In this document: piece by piece, positions 12,674 through 24,132 of the stretch
Position numbering within the stretch: the stretch's first letter is position 1
Layout: each line of letters starts with the position of its first letter
NCBI GenBank assembly: GCA_037042915.1
Contig: CM073195.1
Span: 372,001-436,000 of the forward strand
Length of the DNA: 64,000 nt
Direction of reading: 5' to 3'
From: Auricularia sp. M13
Lineage: Eukaryota; Basidiomycota; Agaricomycetes; Auriculariales; Auriculariaceae
Program-made: the position numbers and the translations under genes
The notes under the pieces: model-generated
Told to the model about the DNA's origin: nothing
Databases searched by the model: none
What the model saw: only the letters and a program-made list of their open reading frames with translations

Positions 12674-13539
12674 GCGAATAGTGGGAGCGGCGTGACGGTA
12701 GGAAGACAAGAGTAGTTGGGCAACTTTGTCGGACTTCAGTATCGAGCAGCTCGAGCAACTCAAATTGACGCACTTGCAGGCCATCTCTCTGATGAGCGCC
12801 TCGACACCTCCACTCACACTGCCTGGCCCACGGCTAATACCTGTATTTCTGGTGAGTGGCCATTCAGGAATAAAAATAAATCAAGTAAGACTCACCTCAA
12901 GTCTTACAGCAATTCTCGGGCGATGGTCCCAGTCAAACGCCATTATTCGCTGCAAGACACTACTAGCAGGAGTGCTGCATTCGTTGTCAGAGGCCAACGC
13001 GGGATGGAGACGCTTCAGCCCACTTGGCATTTTCCCGTGCTCTTCCGTTTTTTGGTTCTGTAATAGAACAATGAATGAAGCGGGCATTTTGTAAGCTGAA
13101 CAAAGTAGGCAGTTCGTCAGTAAAATAGCGAGCTGTGCGATGAAGCGCAACGCACACATCTCGACGCAGATAGCGCGGCTCAACGCAACGACTCGTTCAT
13201 CGAGATGGCCTCGTGTGCGCGGCATTCTGAGCAGGATGTAACGCATGCAGTAGAGCGCTAGAGTCGTACTCGACCATGGCCGTCGAGCGCGTCTTGCGAC
13301 CCCGTCTTGCCATGCGGTCGGAGACCTCGAAGAGTGCGCGCAGCTGTGGCACTGAGTCGGCGAAGAGCCAACGGAACACGGCAAGCGCGACCTTATCGTC
13401 GGAGGGCAGCTCGTACATGTAGGCTACCTCTCCGATGAGCGCCTCCATGCCTCCACTCACACTGCCTGGCCCACAAATAATACCTGTACTTCTCGTGAGC
13501 GGTCGTTCAGAAATAAATAAATCAAGTATAACACACCTG
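12674..13539. repeat. Diverged duplicate segments upstream of the DUF6532-like gene
   Basis: About 150 bp at 12780-12935 recurs at 13425-13585 with several differences. Both contain ATGAGCGCCT and a CTCACACTGCCTGGCCCA block. A minus frame (13799-13197) runs through the second copy and encodes PSDDKVALAVFRW. A fragment of the same text reappears at about 14725-14757. This looks like a decayed tandem gene copy rather than an active gene. Confidence 0.5.
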
Positions 13540-14660
13540 AAGGCTTGCAGCAATTCCCGGCCTATAGTGGATGAGCGCCGTGCCGGCGTCGGGCTGCGCA
13601 GTGCCCTGGTTGCCTTCGCCGGCATGGTCGAGCGCGACCTGCCGCGGCAGCGCAAGACCAGCTGCTCCACGGACAGATACACGATGCGCGGCGGCGTGAA
13701 CTGCTCGCGCGGCGAGTGGCTGCTGCCCGCGTTGCTGCTGCCCGACTCGTGGGCGCTGCGCCCCGTGAACTGCTCGCGCGGCGGGCTGTAGCCGCGCATC
13801 GCGGCGGCCTGGCGTCAGGCTGTGCAGTGCCCTGGTCGCCTTCGCCGGCGTGGTCGAGCGCGCGCGGCTCGGCGGCGTGAACTGCTCACGCGGCGGGCTG
13901 TAGCGCACGGGGCTGCTGCCTGCGTTGCTGCTGCCCGACTCGTGGGCCTTGCGCCCCGTGAAATGCTCGCGCGACCGGCTGTAGCGCACGTCGCTCGCGC
14001 AGCGGGCTGTAGCGCACGTCGCTCGCGCGGCGGGCTGTAGCGCACGTCGCCGGTCGAGCGCGCGCGACTCAGCGGCGTGAACTGTGCCCGCGTTGCTGCT
14101 GCCCGACTCGTGGGGCTTGCGCCCCGTGAAATGCTCGCGCGGTCGGCTGTAGCGCACGTCGCCGGCGTGGTCGAGCGCACGCGGCTCGGCGGCGTGAACT
14201 GCTCACGCGGCGGGCTGTAGCGCACGGGGCTGCTGCCCGCGTTGCTACTGCCCGACTTGTGGGCCTTGCGCCCCGTGAAATGCTCGCGCGGCCGGCTGTA
14301 GCGCACGTCGCTCGCGCAGCGGGCTGTAGCGCACGTCGCCGGCGTGGTCGAGCGCACGCGGCTCGGCGGCGTGAACTGCTCGCGCGGCGGACTGTAGCGC
14401 ACGGGCCTGCTGCCCGTGTTGCTGCTGCCCGACTCGTGGGCCTTGCGCCTCCAGCTCGGGCCCGACGAGCAAGATGGGGTCGTCGCCGGGGCTTCCAGGC
14501 GGGATGAGCGCCGTGCGGCGGCCCGGCGTCAGGCTGCGCACTGCCCTGGTCGCCTTCGCCGGCGTGGTCGAGCGCGCGTGGCTCGGCGGCGTGAACTGCT
14601 CGTGCAGCGGGCTCTAGCGCACGGGGCTGCTGCCCGACTCGTGGGCCTTGCGCCGCGGTT
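13540..14660. repeat. GC-rich minisatellite array
   Basis: Imperfect, interleaved repeats include GCGGCGTGAACTGCTC, GCGGGCTGTAGCGCACG and TGCTGCTGCCCGACTCGTGG. The minus strand reads as repeated RYSPPREQFT and AHESGSSNAG text in frames that change between units. Nothing shows that it is translated. Confidence 0.75.
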
Positions 14661-14699
14661 CCGTTGGGCTGCCCAAAGTCGACGCTGCGGCGCGGGCGC

Positions 14700-14783
14700 T
14701 GGAGGACACCGTCTTCTTCTGTCGAGCGCGACCTTATCGTCGGAGGGCAGCTCGTAGTCCGGGCAGAAGACGGTGTCCTCCGC
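14700..14783. repeat. Inverted repeat with 16-bp arms
   Basis: GGAGGACACCGTCTTC at about 14701 is matched in reverse complement by GAAGACGGTGTCCTCC at about 14766. The loop is about 50 nt and holds a displaced copy of the PSDDKVAL-coding text from 13390-13415. Confidence 0.6.
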
Positions 14784-14859
14784 CCAAGAGGCTGAGGGAC
14801 GCGGGATGGATCGGCGCGGGGAGCGGGAATGGGCGCTGGCGAGCAGGCCGCCGGTGCTG

Positions 14860-15560
14860 AAGAGTGCCAACGCGCCCAGCGAGCTCGTGCGCTGGTACGA
14901 GCTGCTGGGCGCGCCCTTTCCGCGCCAAACAGGTCGAATGACGCGCGATGGAAGGGCGCGGGAAGCAGGGACGGGCGCCGGCGAGTACGCCGTGAGCGCT
15001 GGAGAGCACAATGTAGCCTAGCAGCCCGTAACAGAGTACGGGCTGCTGGGCGCGTCCCTTTCATGCCCAAGAGGCCGAGCAACACGGGCTGGATGGGCGC
15101 AGGGAGCTAAAACGAGTGCCGGCGAGCATGCTGCCGGCGCTGGAGAGTGCCAACATGCCCAGCGAGCTCGTGCACTAGTACGAGCTGCTGGGCGCCTCCG
15201 TTCCGCGCCCAGGAGGCCAAATGACGCGCTGGAAGGGCGCGGGAAGCAGGGACAGGCGCTGGCGAGCAGGCCGCCAGTGCTGAAGAGCGCCAACGCGCCC
15301 AGCGAGCTCGCACGCTGGTACGAGCTGCTGGGCGTGCCGTTCCGCGCCCAAGATTCTGGGCGGCGCGGGCTGGATGGACTGGGCCGAAACGCGCTCTGGC
15401 GAGCGTGCGGCCGGCACTGGAGAGCGCAATAACGCTCAGCATCCCGTAACGCAGGACGTGCTTCTGGGCGCACCTGTTCTCCGCCAAATCCGGGCATCGT
15501 GGGCTGTGTCAGCGCGGGGAGTGACAACCAGCACCGGCAAGGCCGCGCCGGCGCTGGAGA
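14860..15560. repeat. Tandem array with about 140-bp period
   Basis: The block GCTGCTGGGC recurs at 14901, 15042, 15184 and 15324, with a variant at 15460. The spacing is 141, 142, 140 and about 136 bp. Flanking text (GCGAGCTCGTGC..., GGCGAGCAGGCCGCC) recurs in the same order. The units are diverged and frames are inconsistent between them. Confidence 0.75.
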
Positions 15561-16107
15561 GCGCATCGGCGGCACGGGTACACGTAGCTACAGACGGTCG
15601 AACTGCGCAGTCAAAATCAGCTCGAGTCCGTCTACCAGGGCCAGGAGAGACCCCAGCTAGGACAGATGCTGGTACGTACCAAAGTATTTGCGCTGCCTTA
15701 TGGCGAAAGCACAGGACTTGAGTCGATCCCGGTCAGGCCCTGAGCCCAACCTGCACGAGGCATTGCAGGTTGTGGCAAATGGCTGCAAGCGCATGCAGGT
15801 CGGTGTGCGCGACAGCATTCTGGATTGCGTTGTGCGAGATGGCACGCTCATTGCAACGGCCAGCAGCCAGCATCGTTTCCAAGTCCGCAACTGCACCCTA
15901 TCCTCCTCCAATTACAGTCCAATATAATGGCGCTGACTCTCTCATCTGTAACACCAACCAATCCGTGATTCTCCGAAAACACGATGGAAACACACTATAC
16001 CGTGCTCAAAGCAGATCATCGAGCGCGGTCTTGTCAATTATAGTTGCTCCGAGTCTTTTATTCTTACCCTCTCCACCCTCCGCCACGGTTGTCTAGCGCT
16101 CACCAGG
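15561..16107. other. 5' flank of the Plavaka transposase
   Basis: No clear gene. A short plus frame (15703-15927) has some coding character but no domain. No CACTA-like terminus could be picked out. Confidence 0.4.
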
Positions 16108-19100
16108 ATGTACACCTGCGAATTCTGTCTCTCGGATACGTTCAAGTCCGCCGCAGGCGTTGGACGGCACCAAAGCACTTCGGAATACTGCAGCGACCAG
16201 TTGCGTCGTCGTGAAGAGCAGCGATTGGCGCGGCTTCAGCCAGCTACCTACGAAAGCGACTCTGAATCCGACCCTGAACTCGGTGAAGACGATGGTTTCA
16301 ACGTTATCCGTGGCTCTTCACCGCTGCCCGACGACTATTTCGATGTACCACTGCCTCCTTCGCCGGTCGAGCAGCCGGTGACTCCGCCATCGCCGACAGC
16401 AGAATCTGCCAGCACCGACGGCGCAGCTACGGAAGAGCCAGATCCTGCCGACAATGATACAGTCTATCAAGACTTTCCTGGTGCTGCTCGTGTCATTGGC
16501 ACCTGTACTCCGCCGCTCGCTGCGCTCTTTGACGTGCTACGCTCCAGGTCGAATCCTTACGCGCCCTTTACCTCCAAGGAGGAGTGGGAATTGTCGCGAT
16601 GGGCCAAGCTGAACCCTATCACAGACTCTGCACTAAATGAATTGCTCGCTATTCAGGGTATTCGGGGTGGGATGCAGTCCTCCTTGAAGAACGCGGGCGA
16701 GCTCAACAAGCTTATCGACTCTCTGCCGCGGCAAGCCCAGTTCAAGCACTCCGTATTGACCATTAACGGCTACCCTGATGAGTACGACCTCTTCTCGTGC
16801 GACCCGCTCGACGTTTTGCGAGAGTTGGTTGGTGACCCGACATTCGTAAACGACATAGAGTTCGGCGCACAGCGCTGTTACCAGGACCATCTGCGGCCGC
16901 AACCGCAGCCGCAGCCTCAGCCGCAGGCGGAGCCGCAGCAACCAGAAAAACCGCAGAGACTTTACAACGAAATGTACGCATCGGATTTCATGTGGGAACT
17001 TCAGGTAAGTTATATTAGCTAGAAGATCAGCTTGACCTGACGATTTACAGAAGAAGCTCCCGCTCGGCGCATCACCACTGCTCATCATCATCGGGTCAGA
17101 CAAGACGCAGCTCACGTCGTTCTCCGGCGAGCATTCGGCATACCCCGTTTATATGTCTATTGGCAACATCTCAAAGCACATCCGCCGCGAGCCGTCGAAG
17201 CGAGCATTTCGCTTGGTTGGGTACCTGCCCACGCTCAAACCGGATGAAACGACAATGTCTGAGGCAAAGGCTCGCGAGCTCCGGCATCGCCTATTCCACA
17301 AGGCCATGGAAGTGATCTTCGAGCCTCTCTTTGCGGCGGCTGAGAATGGGATCGCCATCCCCGACTCAAAAGGCGACGTCCGCCTCTGCTTCCCAGTGTT
17401 GGCATCTTACGTTGCCGATTATCCAGAGCAGTGCCTCGTCACCGGCGTGCGTTACGGCCAGACCTGCCCTAAGTGCGACGTCAATGTTACTGAGTTCGGC
17501 GCACACAAGCTTGGGGAGCCGCGGACGCATCAGCAGTCACTTCAGACCATCGACGACGCGCGCAACGCACCAAGCCGCGCGGAGGCGAACGAGCATCTGA
17601 AGCAAGCAGGACTCAACAATATGCGGCCTTTCTATGCCCGCTGGCCACATGCCGACATGCATCGTGCTCAATCACCGGACAACCTTCACCAATTTGTGCA
17701 AGGCGTCGGGGCGCACGTGGTGGGATATCTGACCGATATCATGGGCGCGGAGGAGCTTGATGCGCGGCTGGCTCGACTGCCTCCAGCGCACAACTTGCGG
17801 AATTTCGCGCGCGGCATCTCTGGCCTCACGCGAGTGTCCGGCTCGGAACGCAAGGCCATATACGCGCAGTTACTTGGCGGCATCATCGGTCGCGTGCCCC
17901 GGGAGGCAGTGCGTGCAACACGAAGCTCTTCTGGACTTCTTCTACATTGTCCAGTTCGAGTGCCATACAGAGGCAACACTAGCATCTCTCAAGACGGCGC
18001 TCGATGAGTTCCACAAGCACAAAAACATTTTCCAGCGGTACAGGGCCGGACTAGGTGCGTATGTGTGATTCCACTCTCGCGCTGGAGACTTGAACATTGT
18101 TGCAGACTTCAACTACCCCAAGATGCACATGCTGGAGCATTTCGAGTCCGACATTCGCTTCATCGGGACCACCGACAACACCAATACCGAAACGACTGAG
18201 CGCATGCACATCGAATCCGCCAAGAACGCGTTCAGAGCCAGCAGTCGGCATGAGTACATCTACCAGATGTGCCGCTGGCTTCAGCGGCGCCAGACTATGC
18301 ACCTCTTTGCGGTTTATCTGGCCTGGCGGCAAGGCAAGACATACGATTCAAGAAAACGACCGCCCAAGCGTGTGCAACACAGTCCAGTCGCCCTTGCCAA
18401 GGTACCGCCCGTCGCGCGAAAGAAGATTGCCGACCTCGAGGCTGAGCATGGGTTTCTTGGACTTAAACCCGCGCTAAAGGCATTCTTGCAGAAGCGGCAT
18501 GGTGTGGCGTACAGGTTTTATGAAGGCGTGCTTCCTGACTCGGTCTCTACGGGTCTGACGCTCCTCAATGAGGTTGCAGTCTGGTACTGCGTCAAGTTCT
18601 ATACACCAAACTTGCAATCGTTGCAGGCCCCGGACTACCACGATATCGCACACTGTACACCGCAGAGGTCGACGAAGGCGTTCCGAGGCCGGATTGTACG
18701 CCGCTTCGATACAGTCCTTGTGGAGACGCGGGGCAACGGCGTTGCAGGTATGGGCGGCTTGAAAGGTGCGTGCTGAGATTCGAGACTTCTACACCCGATG
18801 TCTAACTGCAGCACCGACCGCAGACATACAAGTTGCGCGATTGCGCGCTATCTTCAAGGTGCCCAAGTACCTCGAAAAGCTCCTTTTCGGCGACGACCCC
18901 CCTGCGCACTTGGCTCTGGTTGAGTGGTTCAGCCCGCCAACCACACGAGACCCAGACAGCGCTTTATACAAGATCTCGCGCCAGTTCACACCGCAAAAAG
19001 AGCCCAAGTTGGGTATCATTGAGGTCATAGACATCCGCCGCAGTTGTCACCTCTATCCTCGATACGGTGCAGACCCTGTGGACAGACGTCTGACCTCTCA

Positions 19101-19176
19101 CACAGTTCTTGATGCGTATAATGACTTCCTCCTGAACGATTTCCACGATAAGCACGCATATCGTACAATATATTAG
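16108..19176 (+). pseudogene. Plavaka-family transposase, near-intact with one frameshift
   Basis: Exons are 16108-17004, 17051-18054, 18106-18765 and 18824-19176 (18812 is an alternative last acceptor). Introns are 46-58 nt GT-AG and their phases agree. The protein starts with an N-terminal zinc-finger-like CEFC...H...C. An acidic linker follows, then the Plavaka core: SDKTQLTSFSGEHSAYPVY, MSIGNISKHIRR, LASYVADYPEQCLV, CPKC, the helix after ALLDFFYIVQF, GTTDNTNTETTERMHIE, and a C-terminal VEWFSPP with IRRSCHLYPRYG. One break is seen: near 17921-17925 the frame jumps inside VRATR/ALLDFF, consistent with one surplus base. Plavaka elements are CACTA-like DNA transposons common in Agaricomycetes. 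The break could be a real mutation or a sequencing error. Confidence 0.88.
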
Positions 19177-19940
19177 TATCTCATTTGGAATATCGTGTGT
19201 AGCGCCGCAGGACATTCCAGCTGATGTTAGCGTAGCGGCCGGAGAGGGCATAGCGGTCGTATTAGGCTCCATAGCGATCTCGTGCACGAGAATGCGGCAG
19301 AGAAAGCTACAGAGTCTATGCGGCAAGACTTGCCGCTACCCGGCGCTCTCCGGCGCAACATGCACTACGCAGACGTACGTCTCGCTATGACTCTCTACAG
19401 ACCCACACTGGCCGCTATACCGACTTTTGGTTTTTACAGAAGCAGGCCATTGCGAACTGTAGTGCGCGTCTCACTGCTGCACGAACAGGCGATGGAGCTG
19501 AGGTCGCGATGTTGCAGAACATATCCCCGGGATACACCTTGCAGCGTTCACCCATGCCCTGACACAGGAGAACTGGACAGGTCATAGAATTCCCACGCAG
19601 CATGATAGCGTACGCTGCGAAGGTACATAAGCCTTTGTCTTGCGCCACGATGACGGTGTCGCGTTATGCTGGGTCTTTCCAAACTTCCTCGGCGACGACG
19701 CTCATGTAAGTCTCCGAATCCTGCTGCATGTGTGACGGACCGCGCTGACTTCATTCACAGAAGATGCTGTTCCAGTAGCCCCAGACTTCGGCGAGGATGT
19801 GGAGAAAGCTGCCAGGGGCCGATGCTAATACTCGCAACAAGCGCCGCGGCGCAGTGCCTACAGCCGCAACAAGGAGGGAGAGCTTTCTGGTTGCTTTCAA
19901 CTTGTCAATATGGAATGCCATCGGACACGCCGTGAGCATC
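19177..19940. other. Between transposase and dioxygenase remnant
   Basis: Weak coding character. A plausible 56-nt GTAAGT...CACAG intron lies at 19705-19760, and exon-like text on both sides may be the decayed N-terminal part of the downstream dioxygenase. Stops and frame changes prevent a model. Confidence 0.35.
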
Positions 19941-20577
19941 GTCCAATCCTGCACCTATGTCACGACTGATGACCCCCGCGTTTCGCAAGGGCGGGCAAGC
20001 CGGTCCCGCCACTGACGTTGTTGGCGGTCGCGTGAACGATTTCAACGCAGCAATGCTTCTATGGACAAACTGAGAGTCTTCTCTCAGCGTATCGGCCACC
20101 TTCTGCAATACATCGACCCGGACCAACATGCGCTCCTCACGGCAGCAAGAGATCAGCTGAGAAACGCTATCCCGTCCTGCAAGATCCTCTCTCAATACGA
20201 TCCCACGTATTTCTACGGCCGTTCACCCATCTAAAAATCGGCAAACGGCCCTGCATACAGACCGCCGCGATAAGAAGTTCGCATGGACGCCAGTTCTCAC
20301 GATTGGCAACTACACTGAGGGTTGCTTCAAGGTGCTCAACCATGACATCGACTACATGCCCGGCACCCTCATTCTCCTTCGCGGCACCGTCTTCTCGCAC
20401 AGAGTCACATACAGCGGCGGGCAACGCATCTGCATCGCGCATTTCACGCACGAGAGCATCGTCAATCGCACGACCGTCCGCGCGCTGCCTCTCATGACAG
20501 TTGGGCAGGTTGCAGCTCGCCTCGCCCAGCATGCGGAGAAATCTCGTGCACGCCACCCGCTGACGAGCACGAGATGA
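19941..20577 (+). pseudogene. TET/JBP-like 2-oxoglutarate/Fe(II) dioxygenase, broken
   Basis: Three consecutive frames carry one recognisable protein. The first ends near 20070. The second (about 20061-20231) reads RVFSQRIGHLLQYIDPDQHA and ends in YFYGRSPI. The third (20230-20577) holds the catalytic core. The iron ligands H-x-D (codons 20254 and 20260) occur in NRQTALHTD, the distal His (20398) in LLRGTVFSHRV, and the 2-oxoglutarate-binding Arg (20425) in GGQRI, followed by CIAHFTHES. TET/JBP enzymes oxidise methylpyrimidines in nucleic acids, and in basidiomycetes they are expanded and often linked to DNA transposons. Here it lies 0.8 kb downstream of the Plavaka transposase on the same strand. 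Frame breaks near 20070 and 20232 make it a pseudogene unless unrecognised introns exist, although all catalytic residues remain. Confidence 0.7.
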
Positions 20578-21531
20578 GCAAATTATCCCTCTGTACTTCT
20601 CACATGCGTGTGGTAACCGCAATCCCCCCGAGTTTTGTGCCATTTGCTCACATCAGATCAACAAACGTTTTCATATTGTTTGACGAGCTTTCTACACTTT
20701 TTTTTCGAGGGGCCAGGATCGTTTTTTGAGATCGTTGCACGAGAAATACCTATCTATCAAGACGCACACCGATTAATCTTCTGGCACATCGCACGCCGCG
20801 ACCGCCTCCAGCAGCGCGCGTGACTGCTCGATGGCAAGCAGCGGTTCCTCAACTGCAAGGCCGCCTAGTACATCCTCCGCGCGGAAAAAATGGCGGATGC
20901 CAGGCAGCGACTCGGCCTCTTCATGCGCACGGGCAGAACGTCTCCTGGTCCTCACTTTGAGGGCCTCCAGAGCTCGACGTCCATGTCGGCGCAGGTCGAG
21001 GATAGTGGCTCGAGCTCCCCTCACAGGAAATGGAGCCAGTGCTGGCGTGAAGGATGGCCTCGGAAGACAGTCTTGCCCGGGGCTCTGCTTTCGCAACGCT
21101 TCAAACGACGAGTTCAATGTTCGGCCACATGGGTGGAAGGCCTCGCGCCGCTGCCGATAGGGGTTCCGCTCGCTGCGGAAGCCCACAGAAAACACCCGAG
21201 TCCGGCTTGAGTTCCTAACAGAACCATGAGCCCGACCTGCGCGGTGCTGAGACGCGGCGACGACAGCCTTCGAGCGTGAGGCGGCATCGGGATCCGACAA
21301 CCCAAAATACCTCCGAACGCTAAATAGGGATGGGTGGGTGGGAAAGAAGAAAGCAGAAGCGCGGGTAGCAGCGCGAGAGTCCGAGAGGAAGAGAATCGGA
21401 GTCCGCGCTTGCTCCCGCGCCGCCCCTTTGCAAGACTACGATTTATGCTCGCTGCGCTCGCTTAAATCTCACGTTATCCAATGGAATCGCGCACAAAGAG
21501 CTGCGAAACGCAACGGCGAGGCCGGCAGCCC
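20578..21531. other. No confident gene
   Basis: A minus frame (21300-20773) has a coding-like C-terminal end (about 60 residues, Leu/Ala/Glu-rich, ending at 20773) but no recognisable domain and no supported exon partners. The rest is featureless up to the MITE. Confidence 0.35.
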
Positions 21532-22186
21532 AGGACCCCTGAAAGTCCGTATACATGTGACATACTGGCCAGCCCTATTGCTTCCGCTTTATACGCAAAA
21601 ATTTGCTTCCGAGGCGTATAAAAAGTGCATGTCACATCGAGCAAGGCCTTGTCTATACGCGTTTCGGCAATTCCCGATTGGCTCCGAATACACCACCGCG
21701 GCCGCCCCTGGGGCTCTGGAACTTGTCGCAGCCATCTGAGGGTCTTCATATGGCAGCCGGATGCTTGAAGTGCTGTGCCAACATGGAGGAGACAAAGGAT
21801 TCAAGGATTGACCGGGGCAGGGGCAGGCGGATGTATCATGCCATCACATTCCCAAACAAGCGCCGGCAGAGGCAAAATGTGAACCAGGCGGATTTGAACT
21901 CGCGACTGCAACAAAATGCATAACGAGCATCTAAACATATTGTAACCACTAAACTAAATTTCCTTACACGACATCTCTCATTGGAGGTATATATTATATT
22001 GATTGCCTCCGGATTATACGCGCCTGTATGTCTCATCGACCCCCCTGCCCCAGTATACGCGTCCGCATGTCACGTCCGTCCGATAGGCGCCCATCTTATA
22101 CGCAAAATTATGTCTCACCGAGCGTGAAAACCATATGATCTATACGCGCCAAATATGTCACATATAGGCGGACTTTCAGGGGTCCT
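21532..22186. mobile_element. MITE, 655 bp, hAT-like
   Basis: The termini are inverted copies: AGGACCCCTGAAAGTCC at 21532 and its reverse complement ending at 22186. The similarity continues inward to TGTGACATA with a small gap. The 8-bp sequence GGCAGCCC occurs directly on both sides (21524-21531 and 22187-22194), an apparent target-site duplication. If the ends are CAG...CTG the duplication would be the 6-bp GCAGCC. At least seven subterminal TATACGC motifs occur, often followed about 10 nt later by ATGTCAC or ATGTCTC, in both orientations. No transposase is encoded. An 8-bp duplication with subterminal repeats fits the hAT superfamily. Confidence 0.88.
21880..21966 (-). other. tRNA-like remnant inside the MITE
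   Basis: On the minus strand, TTTAGTTTAGTGG resembles a tRNA A box and GAGTTCAAATCC a B box. The acceptor and T stems do not pair well, so this is at most a tRNA-derived or degenerate sequence. Confidence 0.3.
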
Positions 22187-22978
22187 GGCAGCCCCAGTGC
22201 GCGAGATATCGCCCAGGGGAACAAGGCGCGAGGCTGAAGCCCGCGTGAAAAATTAAGCGAAGGAAGCGGTTACGAGTTGGAGCAATCAGATAAAATCCGC
22301 GCCCGCTCCAAGAAGAGACCGTGTACGCTCGATGGCATCGGCGAAGAACGAGAGCCAGGCGGCATGAGCACATATCAGGCGGACGAAAGAGGCAGAGCAA
22401 AAGTTGATTGTTGGCACCGCCGAGGCCCTTAGTCCAAGGCACGCTGCGGAAAATATCCAGCATGGATTCGGGAGAGTGGTTGGGGCTGCGGCGACCCGAG
22501 ATACAGACAGGGAACAGCAGAATCCATAGGGGCAACAGATTGTACTGACGTTGTGGACGTAGGAGAGAAATGCGAGAGCGCGACCGGTATAGGCATGGAA
22601 AAAAAAGGAAAAGACGGCAGTGTTCGCCGAGCGAGAGCAGGAAGAAGATAATACATCCGGACTCCGACGCTCTTGCTTCCTGCCGCGCGACTTGTGACCA
22701 CCGGAGGAGCCGCTGCGCAGCTGTAAGATGGTCTGTGCGTTGCTGCATCCGCGGAATGCGCACCTGAAGAGTCCACAGACGTCCTGCAATGGCGCCGTGA
22801 TACGGGCGAGGTCTCTGGGCCGCTACAATCGCAGCCAGCGGCCACAGGCCACAGGCCACCGGCGCGCTCCAAGGGCCATTCGCAAGCGCGGCGCAGACGG
22901 CAGCTCAATTCCGTCGTCGCTGCCGAGCTCGACGGCCAGCAGCTCCCTCGCACAGCGCTCACGGCTCGCTCGGTCATC
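22187..22978. other. No gene supported
   Basis: Open frames exist on both strands without domains or consistent splice partners. The end of this stretch grades into the exon-intron-like satellite that begins at the first GTAAGT (22979). Confidence 0.4.
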
Positions 22979-23597
22979 GTAAGTTCTCCCAAGAACGAGC
23001 TGGTCGCTGCTCACACCTTGCAGCAGTAATTAGCAGTCACTCTATTTGCTATCGACCAGCTACTGTTTCGTCATGCTCTAAAATCCGCCCGGTCGTCGTA
23101 AGTGCTTGATAGACTGCTGTGGCCTCTGCTCACGCCGTTCAGTAGCCCAGCGTCGCCCCCGTACCAGCCCTCCGCCAGCCTACGCTCCAGCGGCGTTCGT
23201 GGATGCTGTAAGTGTTCTATAGACCGCTCTGACCGCTGCTCACGCCGTCCTGCAGCACTCTATGGTTGCTGTACTCGCCGTCGGCCAGCTGCTCCCTCGC
23301 CGGGCCTTCATCACTCGCCCAGTCTTCGTCAGTGCTTCATTTAACGCCCCCGTCGCTGCTCACGCCGTCCAGGAGTCCCGTGTCGTCCCTGTACCTGGCG
23401 TTGGCGGGCTGCTCCTTCCTGGTGCCCGGTCGCCGTCAGCGCCCTCAACCGCTTCTGCCGCAGCTTACACCGTCTAACAGCAACTTACCGTCGCTACATG
23501 TCTTCCCCGCTATATGCTCCTTCGCCGCGCCCCTCACCACACGCCCGATCGCCGTAAGTGCTCCATAAACGGCCGTGGCCGTGCTCCCACCGTGCAG
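22979..23597 (+). repeat. Exon-intron-like satellite, array 1
   Basis: Six tandem units have a period of 107-120 bp. Each has a 44-48 nt segment with intron-like ends: 22979-23023, 23098-23142, 23208-23255, 23328-23372, 23435-23480 and 23554-23597. Each begins GTAAGT, GTCAGT or GTCAGC and ends CAG. Most share GTGCTYCAT near the start and GCTGCTCACGCCG near the end; unit 3 also has a CTGAC branch-like motif. The 55-75 nt between them resemble one another (GTCGCTGTACC...GGCCAGCTGCTCC...CCCGGTCGTC). The spacers do not keep one frame after splicing, so a repetitive protein gene is not shown. Confidence 0.85.
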
Positions 23598-23879
23598 CGT
23601 TTGGTTATCGTCGCCGGGTTCCATTCCATTCCTTCGCTCTTCTCCCTCAGCACGGCCGGATAGCGTACGGGCTTCACAACCCACTCCGGATCCACTTGCA
23701 TGTCCTTCCTTCCCCACCACCCCGGGATCCTTTCCTCATCGAATGAGATATTTAGTTTATCGTTCGCTTTGCCTTCTACAAACGCTACATATCCGGCACC
23801 GATCTCTCGAGGTTTCACGATCGTTCTCAATACTTCTGACAGTCCAAGTACACGATGGTCAAGATCGCGGGCCCGTTGC
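23598..23879. repeat. Direct-repeat partner of 28695-28968
   Basis: Immediately downstream of array 1 there are about 280 bp that recur after array 2 with roughly ten percent differences by eye. Similarity ends at GGGCCCGTTGCA (23879 and 28968). A minus frame is open in both copies (PREIGAGYVA, KDMQVD, EWVVKPVR), but the plus frame is equally conserved, so translation is not established. Confidence 0.7.
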
Positions 23880-24132
23880 AGACCGGGACGGCGCCATGGT
23901 CCACTGCACATGTATGGCCGAAACGAGGTAAGGGAGCATCTGCATTATAGCAGTCGTTTGATGTCGAGCCCGAGAACGTCGATTCCTGTGCCGCTATCTC
24001 TTGCTCGTACGACACCGTTGAGGGAGTGGTAGCCTGTGCGACGTCCGGCGAGTCCTCCGTATGAGCTGTGTTCGCCGTCGGGGTCTGCGGCTCTGCTGAT
24101 TCGTGTGACCTGTTTACCGTATCTGTTCGTCA

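Noticed and set aside
21880-21966. Functional tRNA gene on the minus strand
   Set aside because: A- and B-box-like sequences are present but acceptor and T stems do not pair; it lies inside a MITE.
22176-22992. Overlapping minus frames of 167-227 codons
   Set aside because: Three frames are open at once, there is no domain, and the sequence begins at a MITE edge.
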